DNA of 64,000 bases from Desulfuromonadaceae bacterium (GCA_028688955.1 JAQTXD010000003.1:1-64000), one strand, 5' to 3'; positions 50,132-61,455 are shown, counted from the first letter of the stretch. Made by a program: numbers and translations. Notes: generated by a model from the sequence alone, not told the origin.

Positions 50132-50757
50132 CAGCGTTGCGCCAGAGCCAGCTTTAAGGCCAGTCCGGTAAAAATGGTGCCGGCAGCGCGGTTAAGTATT
50201 TTTTGCGCAAATGCTGATTGGCGAAAATGTTCGCCGAAAAGTCCGGCGAGGATGCTAATCCCACCGAATACGATGATCGTAGCGATGATGAAAATACCTC
50301 CCAAAAGCAGAAACTGTGGGCCCAGAGGGCCATTCCCCGGGTCAGCAAACTGCGGTAGAAACGCAAGAAAAAAGATTGACACTTTGGGATTGGTAATATT
50401 CATAATGACGCCGCGACGGTAGAGAGATGCGGGGGAGAGGAGAGCGGCTGCTGCTGCCGGGCCGATCGTCCTCCCGGCCCGGAATGAGAGTATCGCCAGG
50501 TAGAGCAGGTAGCCTGCCCCGACACATTTCAGTGCAGTAAATGCCACTGCCGATGCTTTAAACAGTGCCGCCAGTCCGAACGTTACCGCTGCCGTGTGAA
50601 ACAGCAGCCCGCTGCAGAGTCCGAGCGTGACCAGTAAGCCTGCCTTTCGTCCCTGCTGGGCGGCCTGGGTCATGACAAAGAGGTTGTCCGGCCCGGGTGA
50701 GAGGGCCAGCAGGAGTGAGGTGGAAAAAAACATGATCAGTATCTTCGCTTCAATCAC
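50131..50757 (-). CDS. LysE family translocator
   Basis: LALSPGPDNLFVMTQAAQQGRKAGLLVTLGLCSGLL. Confidence 0.9.
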   Translation of the reverse strand: MIEAKILIMFFSTSLLLALSPGPDNLFVMTQAAQQGRKAGLLVTLGLCSGLLFHTAAVTFGLAALFKASAVAFTALKCVGAGYLLYLAILSFRAGRTIGPAAAAALLSPASLYRRGVIMNITNPKVSIFFLAFLPQFADPGNGPLGPQFLLLGGIFIIATIIVFGGISILAGLFGEHFRQSAFAQKILNRAAGTIFTGLALKLALAQR

Positions 50758-50874
50758 AGATGTTCCTTAACTGTTTATGGAAGTAATTCGAGGCATAATG
50801 GTGTACAAGGAAATGCCTGTCAAGCCTGATGGCATACGAGTATTCAAATTTTGCGGATAAATTGAGGAACCACC

Positions 50875-52050
50875 ATGACCAGAATCACCCTTAACAAAAA
50901 TGAAGATCGCCGTATCAAATCCGGCCACCCCTGGGTATTCAGTAACGAAATCCGCGAGGTTGTCGGTGAACGTTCTGCCGGGATTGCAGCGGAACTGTTT
51001 GATGCTGCTGGTGGATTCATCGGTAGAGGTCATTATAACCCGCACTCGTTGATCGCGTTCCGGCTTGTATCGCGCCAGAAAGATGACATCGATTCGTGCG
51101 AGTTCTTTGAAGGGCGCATTGCTGCTGCCCTGGCAACTCGACAGGCGCGCTATTCCGCTATGTCCACGTTCAGGGCCGTCTACGGTGAAAGTGACTTTCT
51201 GCCAGGCCTGGTGGTTGACAAATACGGTGATTACCTCTCTCTGCAGTTTCTCTCGGCAGGTATGGACATTCGCCGCGAGCGGATTGTTGCAGTATTGCAA
51301 AAGGTCTTTACACCGATGGGAATCATTGCCCGTAATGACGTGAGCGTCCGCAAGCTGGAAGGACTTGAAGAAAAGGTCGAGCTGTTGTGGGGTGAAATAC
51401 CGGAAAAGGTCAGGATGGAAGAAAACGGACTTTCATTTCACGTCGATCTGCGTGTCGGTCAGAAGACCGGAGGCTTTCTCGACCAGAAAGAAAACCATCT
51501 GCTGTTGCGGGAATTCTGCGCCGGAAAGAATGTACTCGATTGTTTCTGTTATACCGGCGGCTGGGCGATTCACGCCGCATCATTCGGAGCTGCATCGGTT
51601 GTGGGGGTGGATATATCGCAGCGAGCAGTGGGACAGGCGAGCAGTCACGCCAAACTGAATAACGTCTCCGACCGGGTAACATTTGAAGAATGCGACGCGT
51701 TTGAGCGACTCCGCTCACTTCATCAGGAAGGGAGACGTTTCGGTGTGATTGTGATGGATCCACCAGCCTTCGTTAAAAGCCGTAGGAACATCGCCGAGGC
51801 GACCAAGGGATATCTGACGGTCAACCGCCGGGCACTGGAACTGCTCGAGCCGGGTGGCTACCTGATTACCTGCTCCTGCTCGTATCATATGGGGCGCGAA
51901 GCGTTCCGCGACATGCTGATTCAGGCGGCACGGCTGGCCAGGCGGGAGGTGCGGTTGGTGGAGACCTGCTCACAGGCGGCGGATCATCCGGTATTACTGT
52001 CATTTCCGGAGTCGGAATATCTGAAGTGTTTTGTGTTACAGGCGGTGTGA
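50875..52050 (+). CDS. Class I SAM-dependent rRNA methyltransferase (RlmI/RlmK-like)
   Basis: PUA-like N-terminus (KNEDRRIKSGHPWVFSNEI); KTGGFLDQKENHLLLREFCAGKNVLDCFCYTGGWAIHAASFGA; MDPPAFVKSR. Confidence 0.92.
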   Translation: MTRITLNKNEDRRIKSGHPWVFSNEIREVVGERSAGIAAELFDAAGGFIGRGHYNPHSLIAFRLVSRQKDDIDSCEFFEGRIAAALATRQARYSAMSTFRAVYGESDFLPGLVVDKYGDYLSLQFLSAGMDIRRERIVAVLQKVFTPMGIIARNDVSVRKLEGLEEKVELLWGEIPEKVRMEENGLSFHVDLRVGQKTGGFLDQKENHLLLREFCAGKNVLDCFCYTGGWAIHAASFGAASVVGVDISQRAVGQASSHAKLNNVSDRVTFEECDAFERLRSLHQEGRRFGVIVMDPPAFVKSRRNIAEATKGYLTVNRRALELLEPGGYLITCSCSYHMGREAFRDMLIQAARLARREVRLVETCSQAADHPVLLSFPESEYLKCFVLQAV

Positions 52051-52081
52051 CTGATACCAACACTGGGTAAGGGAGGAGCGT

Positions 52082-52681
52082 ATGTATCCTGAATCTGATG
52101 ACCTCAGCGAATACCTGGATTCCGATACCATCATTGACTGGCGGACTCCGGAAGTCTGGCAGAAGGCCCGGGAACTTACTCATGGATTGCCGGACGAAGT
52201 TGCCAAAGCCCGCTGCTTGTACGAATGGGTGAGGGACGCCATTCCTCATACCAATGATGCCGGCCTCGAGGTCGTGACCTGCACGGCGAGCGAAGTGCTT
52301 CATCACGGCACCGGCATCTGTTTTGCCAAAAGCCATCTTCTTGGCGCCTTGCTTCGGGCCGTCAATATTCCTGCCGGTTTCTGTTATCAGGTGTTGCGCC
52401 TGGATCCGCCGATCGACAACGAACCGGTCTTACACGGTTTTAATGCGATCTTTCTTTCCTCCCTTGATCGGTGGCTTCGGGTCGATGCCCGGGGTAACAC
52501 CAACGGGATCAATGCCCAATTCAGCATAACAACTGAGCAGCTTGCTTTTGCAATGGATCCTTTGGCCGATGAATTCATCTACGAAACAATTTTTGCGACA
52601 CCGGTGGAGAGTGTTGTCAACCGGCTGAGAATGTACAAGACCAGAAGCGAATTGTGGCTTGATTTACCCCAATCTCTCTAG
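52082..52681 (+). CDS. Transglutaminase-like domain protein
   Basis: ASEVLHHGTGICFAKSHLLGALLRAVNIPAGFCYQVL; Cys/His/Asp triad context. Confidence 0.85.
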   Translation: MYPESDDLSEYLDSDTIIDWRTPEVWQKARELTHGLPDEVAKARCLYEWVRDAIPHTNDAGLEVVTCTASEVLHHGTGICFAKSHLLGALLRAVNIPAGFCYQVLRLDPPIDNEPVLHGFNAIFLSSLDRWLRVDARGNTNGINAQFSITTEQLAFAMDPLADEFIYETIFATPVESVVNRLRMYKTRSELWLDLPQSL

Positions 52682-52862
52682 CGCCTGGCAGTGTATCGTG
52701 GACTCATCACAGGCACGAAGTGACCAGCAGGAGTTTTTGCTGCGCTTCCGGATGCATCGGTGGTTGCAGGGGAATTGTGATTATCTGTTCGTGGAATGAT
52801 AATCGGGGGGGCGCCCTGACCACCAGAGTGATCAGGGCGCAACTTGAAATATAACTATCATG

Positions 52863-53774
52863 TTAGAAACCGAACAACCCCTTCAGCTTTCTTGCTCCGT
52901 CGATAACGGAATTAACGGGGGAGTCGGAAGTGGTGCTGGTATTGGTCGTGCCGCTACGTCCAGGTTCGAATGCTTTTGCTTCAGCCGGACAATATTCAGC
53001 AAGTTCCTGATAGTTGCCTGAGTCAACAATTTTGCAGATTGACGCGGTCGTTGCAGTCATGTCAATAGCACAGGCCTTGGCAATGGAATAGTCTGATGTG
53101 TCGTCATGCCTCGCAAGTTTTACATAGACGGCAGCATTTTTTGACACATGCTTGCTGATAATTTTACACGCGAATTTCTCCTTACCCGGGCAGGCGGCCG
53201 CGGGACCGAAGAATCTGTTTGAAACCAGATCAGCCGGTTTGTAGTTGGATACTTCGCATTGTTCGGCCATGGCGCTGGCCATCTGCTTGCTTGCCAACCC
53301 CATCATCTCATTCATGTTTTCCATACCCTTGACGGCAACTGCCGGGGGCGTCGTTGTATCGCAGGCTGTGCCAATACGTTTACCCTGATAGTTAGCGGTC
53401 ACGTTAACGGCTGTGCCATACGATGTTCCCGACAGCTTTGTTACGCCTCGAAAGCTGTCAGCTCTGTTAGTTACCTCACCGCTGCCCGTCATTACATCGC
53501 CGTTTTTATCGCAGCGCATCTTCCAGGTGGTTTTGGAACCGGTGGTCTTGAGGTTGGTGATTTCGCAGCCGCTCTCCAACTGTATGAGCTGTTTGGGGTC
53601 TTTTTCAGCACCTTTTTGAATACAAATCGTTACGGTTGTTTCACCCATTGCGGCCGGCATTCCGGGCATGTCCGTCTTGGTGGTAACTTCCCAGCTTTCA
53701 CCGGTTACGGCATAGGCATTTCCGGTGAACAGGCTTGCTGAAATGGCGAGACAGATAAAACGATTTAAGTTCAT
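52863..53774 (-). CDS. DUF3617-type exported protein
   Basis: Signal peptide; GESWEVTTKTDMPGMPAAMGETTVTICIQKG. Confidence 0.7.
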   Translation of the reverse strand: MNLNRFICLAISASLFTGNAYAVTGESWEVTTKTDMPGMPAAMGETTVTICIQKGAEKDPKQLIQLESGCEITNLKTTGSKTTWKMRCDKNGDVMTGSGEVTNRADSFRGVTKLSGTSYGTAVNVTANYQGKRIGTACDTTTPPAVAVKGMENMNEMMGLASKQMASAMAEQCEVSNYKPADLVSNRFFGPAAACPGKEKFACKIISKHVSKNAAVYVKLARHDDTSDYSIAKACAIDMTATTASICKIVDSGNYQELAEYCPAEAKAFEPGRSGTTNTSTTSDSPVNSVIDGARKLKGLFGF

Positions 53775-54032
53775 GGGAAGTTCCTTCACAGGTAAATTTG
53801 GAGAAAATTGTACTTGCGTTAAAAAGATATCACCCGGAATGGGTGAGCGTCAATGCAATATTAGAAATTATTACGCTGATATCTATGGGGTTCGTTCGCA
53901 CACATCCGGGTATTTCGAACGCTGAGTACAATTATGTGGATCTGTGACAGCACTTTTTTATCCATCACGCAGTTACATAACGGCATAATCAGAAGCTGAA
54001 TCAGCAGCACTATCGTAAGTATCTGCCGGAAT

Positions 54033-55682
54033 TCATAGACCGGTAATTTCCCGTTCTTTCGGGTATTCCACCAGAATACCGAACGTCACGGTTTTCTTTT
54101 CTCCACCTGAAAGTGGCGTCTTCCACGTGATAGTGCCATCATTCCTGATTTCTTCTGGTTTGAGTGATGGATCCTCAAGGGATATCTTGATTTCTTCATC
54201 GGCGGCAATTGGCAGTTGATCGCGCAGTGTAATGGTCAGTGCATCATTACGGAAATTGTTCAGTTCAAGCATGTAGCGATATCTGACCCTGTTATTGCCA
54301 AACAGTCCCGCTTCTTTCTGCTGCTTGATCTCTTCCCGTTTTACCGTCACCTGATCATCACTGCCGAAAAACAGTTCAAATCTTTCTCCGCTGGCGACTT
54401 TTTTTAGCTGGGAACTCCCGGTATAACTGGTGCCGACAAAGGTGGCCACTTTGCCCGGCAGGAGCGGGTAGGTGGCGTTGTTAGTCATTTCCGACCGGAG
54501 AAATACAGACGGTGAGAGCTTGGGGAGTGCCAGATATTCCATGCTGACCGGCAGTTGTACCACAGATACGACGGTACCGTGACGGGAGCCGTCAGAGGGT
54601 ACATTAAGGGTATGGGGAACATGGAAGGAAACAGAGGTCTGTTCGTTATTGACCTGCGCTGTTGCAAATGCCGCCGGTGCCTCTTCAGCCGCCGAACTTT
54701 CCATTTGCATGATATCCGCTTTGCCAGCTCTGCTGTACATCAATGTCGGAGCGGCGGGCATCGTTTTCGGCATCATCGGTTGCGGTCGGTACAGGGAAAT
54801 GAGCCATGGGTATAATTCCGGCGGGGCACCGCCGGCAGCGGGGTGTGCGGTAGAGAGTGTCAGGTCGACATTGTCCCAGTCTTCCCCACTCTGCTGGTGC
54901 ACGGTAGCCCGGAAGGTTAGTTCAGCCGTTCTAGCGTCGGTCGCCAGACGAACATCATACGAAGGCTCCCAGTTCGCCTGGGAAGTCAGTGAAAGTAGCG
55001 AAAGTTTCAGTGTTCCTTCTCGGGCTATCTCGACTGCCACTTCGACTGTCTTTGACTCTTTTTTCCCCGATCCTGTTGCTTCTCTCTGTTGTCGGCGTAA
55101 GGCATTGATTTTGTCTTTGATCGCTGCGCTGTCAAACTCAATTTCACGGTTCTGTTCTTCCGCTTTAGTAATGCCGGTGCCGACAAAAGTGGCTGCATCC
55201 TGCAGTTCGGCAGACGTTGGGCGTCCAACAGCTAATTCTTTGGAAATGCGATCTCCCCAGGCGACACGGATCGATTCAAAAAACAGTTTTTGCGCTGTTA
55301 TGCCACTTTTCCTGGCATCAAGAGCGGCGGAGCGTCGCTCGAGGGCGCGTATTTCCTCCTGCAGCTCCATCACTTTCTTTTCACCGCTTCCCTCCAGAAA
55401 CGCCCGTTTTACCTCAATCCCCGTTATCGTTGCCGCTGCAGTACCTGTCCCTTCCACCCGAATGGAATCATCCATAATCAGGGTCGGTAGTGAGTCGAAC
55501 ATAATGAGATAGTTTCCTGGTGTGAGGGGGAGGGTAATGCTGCGGGTCGTCTGGGCGCGGTCTGCGTAGACCGTAACGGCGGTGATGCGTGATGGTGCAA
55601 TAATTCTTTTCTGCTGTGCGGAGATGGAGAGGGTAGGCATCAGGATGAGGGTCAGGAACAAAAAAATGCTCAGACGTTTCAT
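54033..55682 (-). CDS. DUF4139 (mucoidy inhibitor A-like) exported protein
   Basis: MKRLSIFLFLTLILMPTLSISAQ signal; SRITAVTVYADRAQTTRSITLPLTPGNYLIMFDSLP; start set at 55682 rather than 55934. Confidence 0.85.
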   Translation of the reverse strand: MKRLSIFLFLTLILMPTLSISAQQKRIIAPSRITAVTVYADRAQTTRSITLPLTPGNYLIMFDSLPTLIMDDSIRVEGTGTAAATITGIEVKRAFLEGSGEKKVMELQEEIRALERRSAALDARKSGITAQKLFFESIRVAWGDRISKELAVGRPTSAELQDAATFVGTGITKAEEQNREIEFDSAAIKDKINALRRQQREATGSGKKESKTVEVAVEIAREGTLKLSLLSLTSQANWEPSYDVRLATDARTAELTFRATVHQQSGEDWDNVDLTLSTAHPAAGGAPPELYPWLISLYRPQPMMPKTMPAAPTLMYSRAGKADIMQMESSAAEEAPAAFATAQVNNEQTSVSFHVPHTLNVPSDGSRHGTVVSVVQLPVSMEYLALPKLSPSVFLRSEMTNNATYPLLPGKVATFVGTSYTGSSQLKKVASGERFELFFGSDDQVTVKREEIKQQKEAGLFGNNRVRYRYMLELNNFRNDALTITLRDQLPIAADEEIKISLEDPSLKPEEIRNDGTITWKTPLSGGEKKTVTFGILVEYPKEREITGL

Positions 55683-55755
55683 TGTGTGCTCCTTGGCAGG
55701 TGCACGGAGATACCATCTCCCGCAGTTGTGAGGGAGCAATATCTCCGTGTGATCG

Positions 55756-56325
55756 TTATCTGCGACCTTTGGCTGGTGGGCGTGGGCTATCACCCTGTCG
55801 TTTAGCGGCAATAGGACGACCGGTACGTTTCGCAGGAGATGACGGACGCTCACCCTGTGATACATCTTTTGTAGCGGCGGGGTGGTATTTTCGAACCGCT
55901 TCTTTTGCTGCGGATGAACGCCCTGTTTTGACATTCTCTTTGACTACCGGTCGCGCACTCTTTGTGTTTTTTGCCGGGGCGGGCCGGGCAGCGGCAGTGC
56001 CGGCCGTTTCACTCTTTGCGGGGCGGGCGTTTGCCAAAGGCTTTCTCTTGACGTAGGGAGTTTTTGCCGGGCGGTCTTTCTGCGGCTTGGCAATACTGAC
56101 GACGATGCAGCGGTCAATCAGATAGGTGCCATCCAGTGTTTCAACGACCTCATTCAAATTGACTTCGGAGAGCATGCGGACGTAGCCGCAGCGCTTGAAT
56201 TCGCCGGTTTGTTCGTCAACAATCAGGTGGACTGAAGTGACAACCCCCATGATTTCGAAAAGTTTGCGAAGATCTTCTTCAGTCGCCTGTTCCGAGATAT
56301 GTCCAACGTAAAGTTCTTTTGCCAT
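55756..56325 (-). CDS. RRM-type RNA-binding protein with basic C-terminal tail
   Basis: KELYVGHISEQATEEDLRKLFEIMGVVTSVHLI; Lys/Ala/Pro-rich tail. Confidence 0.88.
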   Translation of the reverse strand: MAKELYVGHISEQATEEDLRKLFEIMGVVTSVHLIVDEQTGEFKRCGYVRMLSEVNLNEVVETLDGTYLIDRCIVVSIAKPQKDRPAKTPYVKRKPLANARPAKSETAGTAAARPAPAKNTKSARPVVKENVKTGRSSAAKEAVRKYHPAATKDVSQGERPSSPAKRTGRPIAAKRQGDSPRPPAKGRR

Positions 56326-56345
56326 GATGTTATCCTTGCGGTTAG

Positions 56346-57110
56346 TTATTTCTGTTCCCGGTGAATTGCGAACGGTCCCCAGGTCTGGTCAATCGACATC
56401 AGCTCCAAGGTGTTAATGTTGACATGTGGCGGCTGACTGACTATCCAGCGCACTGTTTCGGCAATGTCTTCTGCCGTGAGCGGTTCCGTCCCGCGGTAGA
56501 CATTGGCAGCCTGAGCCTCATCACCTTTGAAACGAACTTTTGAAAACTCGGTTTCCGCCATGCCTGGCTGAATGCAGGACACCCGTACCCGTGTGCCAAG
56601 CAGATCGCAGCGCAGATTGCGGGAAAACTGGGTGACAAAGGCTTTTGTGCCGCCATATACATTGCCGCCCGGGTAGGGCCAGGCTCCGGCGGTCGAGCTG
56701 ATGTTGATAATGTGGCCACGATTGCGCTCTACCATGCCGGGAAGTATACATCGTGTACAGTACATGAGTCCCTTGATGTTAGTGTCAACCATTGTATCCC
56801 AATCATCAAGACTCACCTGATGGGCGGGCTCAAGCCCGAGGGCGAGACCGGCATTGTTGAGCAGCACATCGATGGTGCGAAAACGTTCCGGTAATGATTC
56901 TATTGCTCCCTGTACCGCTTCCCGGTCACAGACATCTAACGGTATGATGTGAATCTCAGCATGCGGCGACAGCTCTTCCTGTAGGTGCTGTAGCGGGTCA
57001 ATCCGCCGTGCGGTTAGAATCAGCCGGTTTCCTCCCGCAGCAAACATTCGCGCACAGGCTGCGCCGAATCCGGCAGATGCGCCGGTAATGAAAACAGTTT
57101 TCCCGTTCAT
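56346..57110 (-). CDS. SDR family oxidoreductase (YdfG-like)
   Basis: KTVFITGASAGFGAACARMFAAGG; YGGTKAFVTQFSRNLR. Confidence 0.92.
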   Translation of the reverse strand: MNGKTVFITGASAGFGAACARMFAAGGNRLILTARRIDPLQHLQEELSPHAEIHIIPLDVCDREAVQGAIESLPERFRTIDVLLNNAGLALGLEPAHQVSLDDWDTMVDTNIKGLMYCTRCILPGMVERNRGHIINISSTAGAWPYPGGNVYGGTKAFVTQFSRNLRCDLLGTRVRVSCIQPGMAETEFSKVRFKGDEAQAANVYRGTEPLTAEDIAETVRWIVSQPPHVNINTLELMSIDQTWGPFAIHREQK

Positions 57111-58021
57111 GGTTCCTCCTGCGGTATAAATTCCGGTTCACCCAATGCGCGTCGGTACACAGTTTCCAGCACCTTCTCTCGTTCTATTCCCCGTCGGGCA
57201 CAGAGATCAAGTATTTCCTCCGGTAGAGGTGCACATACCGATAATTTGCTTGAGTCTGCAAGAGTCAGTGCCGTCCGGAACGAATGCAGCGCAAACCCGG
57301 GCAACTCCGGCACGTCTCCGCCTCCATAGCGTTTATCGCCCATTATTGGGTGGCCGATCGAAGCCAGATGCCGTCGTATCTGATGCATCCGTCCGCTGAT
57401 CGGAGTGACGGCCAATAATGTGCAGTTTTCACCTGCCAAAAGCGTTTGGAAGCCGGTTTCAGATTCCTTGCCGTCCAGCGGCTCATTGATTACGCCACCC
57501 TGTGGTAACGTGCCCCACGCGAGTGCCAGATAGAGTTTATCCAAACCGATTTCTTTTACCTGTCGACCATAAATGGCAGCAGAACTGGAACTTTTAGCCA
57601 GAATCACCGCTCCCGATGTTCCGCGGTCGAGCCGGTTGATCGGGTATAATTTGCAGGGTGTCGCCCGATTGATCATGTAGGTCTGACCGACATCAACCAG
57701 GTTGACCGCACACTCGGCGGTACGATGCATCGGCAGGCCTGAGGGTTTGCCGGCAATAAGAATCAGGCTGTCTTCGTAGAGGATATCAAGATCAGGTCGA
57801 GACGCGGCAATGTGTGCTGTCGTTGCGGCACTCTCTTTAAGTGTAACCGTGTCATGGAGATGCAGAAGGACATCTGCTGACAACGGAGCACCATTCATCT
57901 TGGCTGCTCCGTTCTTGATCAGCTTGCGGGCATAGCCGAATGGCGACATCGGCATAAGAGTCCGCAGATAACTTTCCAACCGGCGGCAGTGGTCGTGGTG
58001 GGTGATTGTAAAGGAGAGCAT
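57107..58021 (-). CDS. RluA family pseudouridine synthase
   Basis: YPINRLDRGTSGAVILAKS; GRMHQIRRHLASIGHPIMGDKRYG. Confidence 0.94.
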   Translation of the reverse strand: MLSFTITHHDHCRRLESYLRTLMPMSPFGYARKLIKNGAAKMNGAPLSADVLLHLHDTVTLKESAATTAHIAASRPDLDILYEDSLILIAGKPSGLPMHRTAECAVNLVDVGQTYMINRATPCKLYPINRLDRGTSGAVILAKSSSSAAIYGRQVKEIGLDKLYLALAWGTLPQGGVINEPLDGKESETGFQTLLAGENCTLLAVTPISGRMHQIRRHLASIGHPIMGDKRYGGGDVPELPGFALHSFRTALTLADSSKLSVCAPLPEEILDLCARRGIEREKVLETVYRRALGEPEFIPQEEP

Positions 58022-58048
58022 AGGTGAGACAGGTTGGAGGGGCCGGAA

Positions 58049-58990
58049 TTACACAACTATCCGGTCGTCCTTGAAGCCTGCATTTACCTCCAGCGCTTCA
58101 TTCATGGCGCGAATAGCGACCTCTATCTGGGTGTCATCCGGTTCACGAGTTGTCAGTCGCTGCAGTGCCAGCCCAGGGGTGATCACCATTTTAACGAGCG
58201 GATGGGTATCGTGCGAGGCACTCCATTTAAGAAACTCGTAGGAAATTCCGGCAATCATCGGCAGCAGTATAACCCGGGATCCGGCCTTGAGATAAAACGG
58301 CCATAGTTTGGGAATCAGGGAAAATACGGCAATGCTGACCAGCATGACGATCAAGAGGAAGCTCGTACCGCACCGCGGGTGGAGACGTGGATATTTCCTG
58401 ACGGATTCTATGGAAAGAAGTTCGCCTGCTTCAAAGGCAAAAATTGATTTGTGCTCGGCGCCATGATACTGGAACACCCGCTGGATATCTTCCATTCGTG
58501 AAATGGCCCAGATGTAGATGAGGAAAACAGCAACCCTGATAACGCCATCTACCAGGTTAAATATGACATTGTTGTCGCCGATGACCGGCGTCAACAGCTT
58601 CGTCAGGTAAAGCGGAAAGAGAAAAAATAGACAGATTCCAAACCCGAAGGCGATGGACATTGTCCCGGCCATAGCCCATGACGAAAGCTCACTTCCCCCC
58701 TCTTTGCCGCCGTTTTTTTTCGTATCCTCTTTTTTCTCATCTTCCGTCATTGCTTCGTTGGCGGAAAAGTTCAGGGCTTTTATACCGATTATCAGCGAGG
58801 TAAACAGCGCAACTGCACCGCGAACAATCGGCAGTTTAACGACTGGAAAGCGCTCGGAGAGCGGTATTGCCAACTCTTTTTTTACAACAATCTCTCCGTC
58901 AGGGCGGCGAACCGCAATAGCAACCGAACGGGGGGCTCTCATCATGACCCCTTCAATAACCGCCTGGCCGCCTACATGTATCTTATCCAT
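58049..58990 (-). CDS. DUF1385 membrane protein
   Basis: VGGQAVIEGVMMRAPRSVAIAVRRPDGEIV; YHGAEHKSIFAFEAGE. Confidence 0.92.
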   Translation of the reverse strand: MDKIHVGGQAVIEGVMMRAPRSVAIAVRRPDGEIVVKKELAIPLSERFPVVKLPIVRGAVALFTSLIIGIKALNFSANEAMTEDEKKEDTKKNGGKEGGSELSSWAMAGTMSIAFGFGICLFFLFPLYLTKLLTPVIGDNNVIFNLVDGVIRVAVFLIYIWAISRMEDIQRVFQYHGAEHKSIFAFEAGELLSIESVRKYPRLHPRCGTSFLLIVMLVSIAVFSLIPKLWPFYLKAGSRVILLPMIAGISYEFLKWSASHDTHPLVKMVITPGLALQRLTTREPDDTQIEVAIRAMNEALEVNAGFKDDRIVV

Positions 58991-59042
58991 GGTACCTCTT
59001 CAGTATGTTCAGTCGCGACATATCCCGCTTGTCGGAAAAAGT

Positions 59043-59735
59043 TTATTCAAGATTCTGGTAATACTCCCGTACTTCAACTGTCTGCCCGCAGCAGAATTTT
59101 CCTTCAGGGCACGGACCGCCAACGCATCCCGGGCCAGCCTGGCGGAATATAGTCGGTGCAATTCTTTTTACTATTCGCAGCATTTCGATACTCATCTCAC
59201 GGATCTCCCACTGGGCACGTTGGCAGCAGCGTAGTGCAAAAAAGTGCAGCAGTTCCCGGGCGTTCATGGTCATGATAATTTTTGTCTCGGTGGCATTGGG
59301 AAGAATGTAGCGAGCATCTTCAGCCGGAATCCCCATCTCGATCAGCTGCGCATAGGCTTTATGAACCGTTTCTGACATAAACGCAAAAATCTGCCGTGCC
59401 TCATTATTTTCGGCGATTGTGTCAGGCATGATGGAGGTAAACTCCTCCTTGTGGGAAACATATCGCTGGGATTGCTGAGAAAACGAGGCAATGCGGTGGC
59501 GCACCAATTGATGGGTGGTGACGCGTGAAATTCCTTCAATGCCGAATGTGAAGGAGGCATGTTCTAGCACCGAGTGGTGCCCAAGCGACATTATCTTGTC
59601 TAGAAAAGACTCAATATCGGTCGTCTCCAGTTTTTCCCGCAAATCATCAATAGATGTAGGTGAGTAACAGAGGCGGGCTGCTAGCGCAACGGTACGTTCG
59701 GGGTTGGGGGTGTGTTCGATCAGGGTGACGTTCAT
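59043..59735 (-). CDS. thyX: Flavin-dependent thymidylate synthase
   Basis: RHRIASFSQQSQRYVSH (RHRxxSxNxxSxRY-like) and FALRCCQRAQWEIREM. Confidence 0.95.
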   Translation of the reverse strand: MNVTLIEHTPNPERTVALAARLCYSPTSIDDLREKLETTDIESFLDKIMSLGHHSVLEHASFTFGIEGISRVTTHQLVRHRIASFSQQSQRYVSHKEEFTSIMPDTIAENNEARQIFAFMSETVHKAYAQLIEMGIPAEDARYILPNATETKIIMTMNARELLHFFALRCCQRAQWEIREMSIEMLRIVKRIAPTIFRQAGPGCVGGPCPEGKFCCGQTVEVREYYQNLE

Positions 59736-59847
59736 GGTATCCTGTTCGAGCCATGCTCAGGGTTAAGCAATGGTCATTTCAAAAACTGGCATGCTCTGAT
59801 TGGTAGTAAGTGCTCCTGAATACGCCTGTTTAAACAGTGGCAGGAGA

Positions 59848-59878
59848 AAAAAAAGGGGATTTGCCTTGCGACAAAGCC
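59848..59878 (-). terminator. Terminator downstream of rpmE
   Basis: Minus strand AGGGGCTTTGtcgcaaggCAAATCCCCTTTTTTTT. Confidence 0.8.
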
Positions 59879-59905
59879 CCTCTCAAGAGTCTACAAAACG
59901 ATCGA

Positions 59906-60106
59906 TCAAGCCTGGCCGTAACGTTTTTTGTAGCGTTCAACACGACCTGCAGTGTCAATAAGTTTCTGCTTGCCGGTGTAAAACGGATGACAGGCTGAAC
60001 AAATCTCGGTGCTGATCTCTTTCTTTGTGGAACGGGTCAGGAATGTATTACCGCACAGGCACTTTACGGTAATTTCGGAATATTCTGGGTGGATACCTTC
60101 TTTCAT
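59906..60106 (-). CDS. rpmE: 50S ribosomal protein L31 (Zn-binding C+ form)
   Basis: [48 protein letters not shown]. Confidence 0.97.
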   Translation of the reverse strand: MKEGIHPEYSEITVKCLCGNTFLTRSTKKEISTEICSACHPFYTGKQKLIDTAGRVERYKKRYGQA

Positions 60107-60207
60107 CTTTTCCTCCTTCAATAGTGCTTTACGACGTAACATGATCAGTTATGAACAGTAAAGTGTGACTTTAACCAGTATGAATATTTTTTGCAACTAT
60201 TTTTTAG

Positions 60208-61455
60208 CTATTTCGACATTGAATCGAGAAAAGCCTGATTGGTTTTCGCTTCTGAAAGCTTGTCCAGCAAAAACTCCATACTGTCGACCACGTTCATCGG
60301 GTGAATAATTTTGCGGAGAATCCATATCCGATTCAGGGAGCTCTTTTCTATCAGCAGCTCTTCCTTGCGGGTTCCGGACTTGTTGATGTCAATTGCCGGA
60401 AATGTGCGCTTCTCCACCAGTTTGCGGTCAAGGTGCAGCTCCATGTTGCCGGTCCCTTTGAATTCCTCAAAAATCACCTCGTCCATTTTGCTGCCGGTGT
60501 CAACCAATGCAGTGGCGATAATAGTCAGGGAGCCCCCCTCTTCAATGTTCCGAGCTGCACCGAAGAAGCGCTTTGGCTTTTGCAAAGCGTTGGCATCAAC
60601 ACCGCCGGTCAGGATCTTGCCGGAAGGGGGTAATACCGTGTTATATGCTCTTGCCAGACGGGTGATTGAATCCAGCAGAATGACAACATCCTTTTTGTGC
60701 TCAACGAGTCGCTTGGCTTTTTCAATGACCATCTCGGCTACCTGAACGTGGCGCGTGGCAGGTTCGTCAAAGGTTGAAGATACCACTTCACCGTTAACTG
60801 ATCGCTGCATGTCGGTGACCTCTTCAGGCCGTTCGTCGATCAGCAGGACGATCAGGTAAACTTCGGGGTGATTGGCGGCAATCGAATTTGCAATATTCTG
60901 GATCAGCACTGTCTTGCCGGTACGGGGAGGCGCAACGATCAGCCCACGTTGCCCTTTACCGATTGGAGCCACCAACTCAATGACGCGCATCGGCATGTTT
61001 TCCGGCGTTGTCTCGAGGGTGAGCTTTTCCTGTGGATACAGTGGCGTCAGATTGTCAAAAAGGATTTTGTCGCGGGCAATTTCCGGAGACTCATGGTTAA
61101 CCGTCTCAACTTTAAGCAGTGCAAAATAACGTTCACCCTCTTTGGGGGGTCTGATCTGCCCGGAAACGGTATCGCCGGTGCGCAGGTTGAATCGGCGGAT
61201 CTGACTGGGAGAAACATAGATGTCATCAGGACCTGGCAGATAGTTGTAGTCGGTCGCCCGTAGAAAGCCAAAGCCATCTTGAAGCGTCTCCAGAACACCT
61301 TCGCCAAAGATGGAACCGTTCTGCTCTGTCTGAGCATTTAAAATTGCAAAAATCAGGTCCTGTTTACGAAGACTTGACGCACCTTCAATGCTTAGATCAC
61401 GCGCAATAGTGTTGAGATCACTGATCTTCTTACCTTTAAGCTCTTGTAAATTCAT
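60208..61455 (-). CDS. rho: Transcription termination factor Rho
   Basis: [56 protein letters not shown]. Confidence 0.98.
   Translation of the reverse strand: MNLQELKGKKISDLNTIARDLSIEGASSLRKQDLIFAILNAQTEQNGSIFGEGVLETLQDGFGFLRATDYNYLPGPDDIYVSPSQIRRFNLRTGDTVSGQIRPPKEGERYFALLKVETVNHESPEIARDKILFDNLTPLYPQEKLTLETTPENMPMRVIELVAPIGKGQRGLIVAPPRTGKTVLIQNIANSIAANHPEVYLIVLLIDERPEEVTDMQRSVNGEVVSSTFDEPATRHVQVAEMVIEKAKRLVEHKKDVVILLDSITRLARAYNTVLPPSGKILTGGVDANALQKPKRFFGAARNIEEGGSLTIIATALVDTGSKMDEVIFEEFKGTGNMELHLDRKLVEKRTFPAIDINKSGTRKEELLIEKSSLNRIWILRKIIHPMNVVDSMEFLLDKLSEAKTNQAFLDSMSK

Noticed and set aside
54649-55512. 287-aa plus-strand ORF
   Set aside because: Antisense shadow of the DUF4139 gene; Ser-rich and lacking an RBS.
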